Assembly: GCA_902774195.1 (NCBI GenBank)
Contig: CACYHM010000065.1
Location: 1-7,767 of the forward strand
Source: an uncultured Eubacteriales bacterium
GTDB lineage: Bacteria > Bacillota_A > Clostridia > Peptostreptococcales > Anaerovoracaceae
Direction: 5' to 3'
DNA length: 7,767 bases
Both the position numbers and the translations under genes were made by a program. The notes under the pieces are model-generated. The model was given only the letters and a program-made list of their open reading frames with translations. It searched no databases and was not told the DNA's origin. Positions 7,021 to 7,767 of this stretch are shown here, one piece after another. Positions within the stretch are counted from its first letter, which is position 1. The number at the start of each line of letters is the position of its first letter.

Positions 7021-7767
7021 TACTTTTCTTCCTGCGAAGCCTTATAAGCCGCAATTACCTTATCCGCAAGGTTGCTCGGCAGTTCGGCGTATCTCGCGAA
7101 CTCTACCGTGAAGCTTCCTCTCGCCTGTGTCATCGATCTCAGAGCGATGGCGTAGTCGAAGAGCTCAGCCTGAGGAGCCTCGGCGTGGAGGACCTGTCCG
7201 CCGTGGATAGGATCCATTCCGAGCACGATGCCTCTTCTGTTAGGGAGGTCGCCCATGACAGCTCCTACATAAGCCTCAGGGACTGTGATGTCGAGCTTCA
7301 TGATAGGCTCGAGCAGGCAAGGCTTGGCCTCAACGATACCCTTCTTGAATGCCAGCGAAGCAGCGATCTTGAACGAAACTTCGTTGGAGTCTACTTCGTG
7401 ATACGAACCGTCATAGAGAACGGCCTTGATGTTCTGCACCTTGCATCCGGCAAGAGGTCCCTTGTCCATGCACTCGAGGAGTCCCTTCTCGACAGCCGGA
7501 ACGTAGTTCTTAGGAACCGATCCGCCGAAGAGCTCTTCGCTGAACTCGAGGCCTTCCTCCTGCGAAGGCGAGAATCTGATGTGAACGTCACCGTACTGGC
7601 CTGCTCCGCCGGACTGCTTCTTGTGCTTGCCCTGTACATCGGAGTTGCCCTTGATCGTCTCTCTGTAAGCGATCTTCTGAGGAACGACGTTTACGCTGAC
7701 GCCGTATCTGTCCTTGAGCTTGGCCTGGATGATGCCGAGCTGGATGTCTCCCTGTCCGCCGAGCAGA
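7020..7767 (-). CDS. Elongation factor G-like GTPase (EF-G type 2), C-terminal part
   Basis: The 3' end of a gene on the minus strand; 248 codons plus the stop are in the window and the GTPase domain lies beyond 7767. The visible reading runs without a stop from the window edge and contains the EF-G domain IV entry KHKKQSGGAGQYGDVHIRF, then FGGSVPKNYVPAVEKGL, GPLAG, LYDGSYHEVDS (its His corresponds to the tip residue H583 of E. coli EF-G), FKIAASLAFKKG, and the domain V pattern AKPCLLEPIMKLDITVPE, VMGDLPNRRGIVLGM and LRSMTQARGSFTVEFARY. EF-G proteins drive ribosome translocation. The GGAGQYGDV and FGGSVPKNY forms are closer to EF-G type 2 paralogues than to classical FusA, so I give no symbol. 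A methionine at 7467-7469 is internal and not a start. The stop codon lies at the edge of the palindromic insert. Confidence 0.94.
   Translation of the reverse strand, partial: LLGGQGDIQLGIIQAKLKDRYGVSVNVVPQKIAYRETIKGNSDVQGKHKKQSGGAGQYGDVHIRFSPSQEEGLEFSEELFGGSVPKNYVPAVEKGLLECMDKGPLAGCKVQNIKAVLYDGSYHEVDSNEVSFKIAASLAFKKGIVEAKPCLLEPIMKLDITVPEAYVGAVMGDLPNRRGIVLGMDPIHGGQVLHAEAPQAELFDYAIALRSMTQARGSFTVEFARYAELPSNLADKVIAAYKASQEEK
7021..7043 (-). repeat. 23-bp direct repeat, copy B (in-gene copy)
   Basis: Identical to 6941-6963. On the minus strand this copy is in frame with the EF-G-like protein and encodes its last residues KASQEEK; the base after TA is G, which gives the TAG stop. The upstream side continues into conserved EF-G sequence, so this copy is joined to the gene body. 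Confidence 0.93.

Noticed and set aside
6941..7043. CRISPR-like array from the repeated 23-bp unit
   Set aside because: There are only two copies, they encode the end of a conserved protein, and no cas gene is present.
6809..7111. Plus-strand frame across the terminator, repeats and EF-G 3' end
   Set aside because: It crosses a terminator, both direct repeats and antisense EF-G sequence, and its translation has no recognisable motif.

Overview
The window looks like chromosomal core sequence from a moderately high-GC member of the Firmicutes, probably class Clostridia. The evidence is the gene content (OmpR-type two-component pair, radA, tex, a lipoprotein with a Gly-Gly rich N-terminus, an EF-G type 2 protein), strong GGAGG-like ribosome binding sites, a TATAAT promoter, and the close fit of the kinase and lipoprotein to clostridial families. 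The genus cannot be told from this sequence. No phage, CRISPR, IS transposase, tRNA or rRNA is seen.

Left part, + strand (15-3548): an OmpR/PhoB-type response regulator, its sensor histidine kinase, and radA form one tightly packed transcription unit. The kinase reading frame is broken near position 1970. The G1 box is followed immediately by an out-of-frame remainder that carries the G2 box and the normal C-terminus. The gap fits a missing piece of about 16 bases that encoded the conserved I-W-D-R-Y part of the F box. The out-of-frame kinase end overlaps the radA start by 8 bases (ATGGCTAA). radA encodes a full-length DNA repair ATPase.

Middle, - strand (3549-5720): a full-length tex gene (S1-domain transcription accessory protein) meets radA tail to tail, with the two stop codons directly adjacent and no intergenic base between them.

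Right part, - strand (5721-7767): a short intergenic region holds the lipoprotein terminator and a weak candidate tex promoter. Next comes a 300-residue secreted lipoprotein with a clear promoter, RBS and lipobox. Last is the 3' part of an EF-G-like GTPase gene that runs off the window end. At the 3' end of that gene is the most unusual structure here: a 23-bp direct repeat (its last seven codons plus TA of the stop) flanks a 57-base stretch rich in small palindromes. This looks like an 80-bp insertion at the stop codon that leaves the protein C-terminus unchanged. A strong terminator follows.

Functionally the window combines signal transduction, DNA repair, transcription/translation maintenance and one envelope lipoprotein of unknown role. 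I see no new multi-gene system. The two points worth following up are the broken kinase and the palindromic insertion in the EF-G-like gene.
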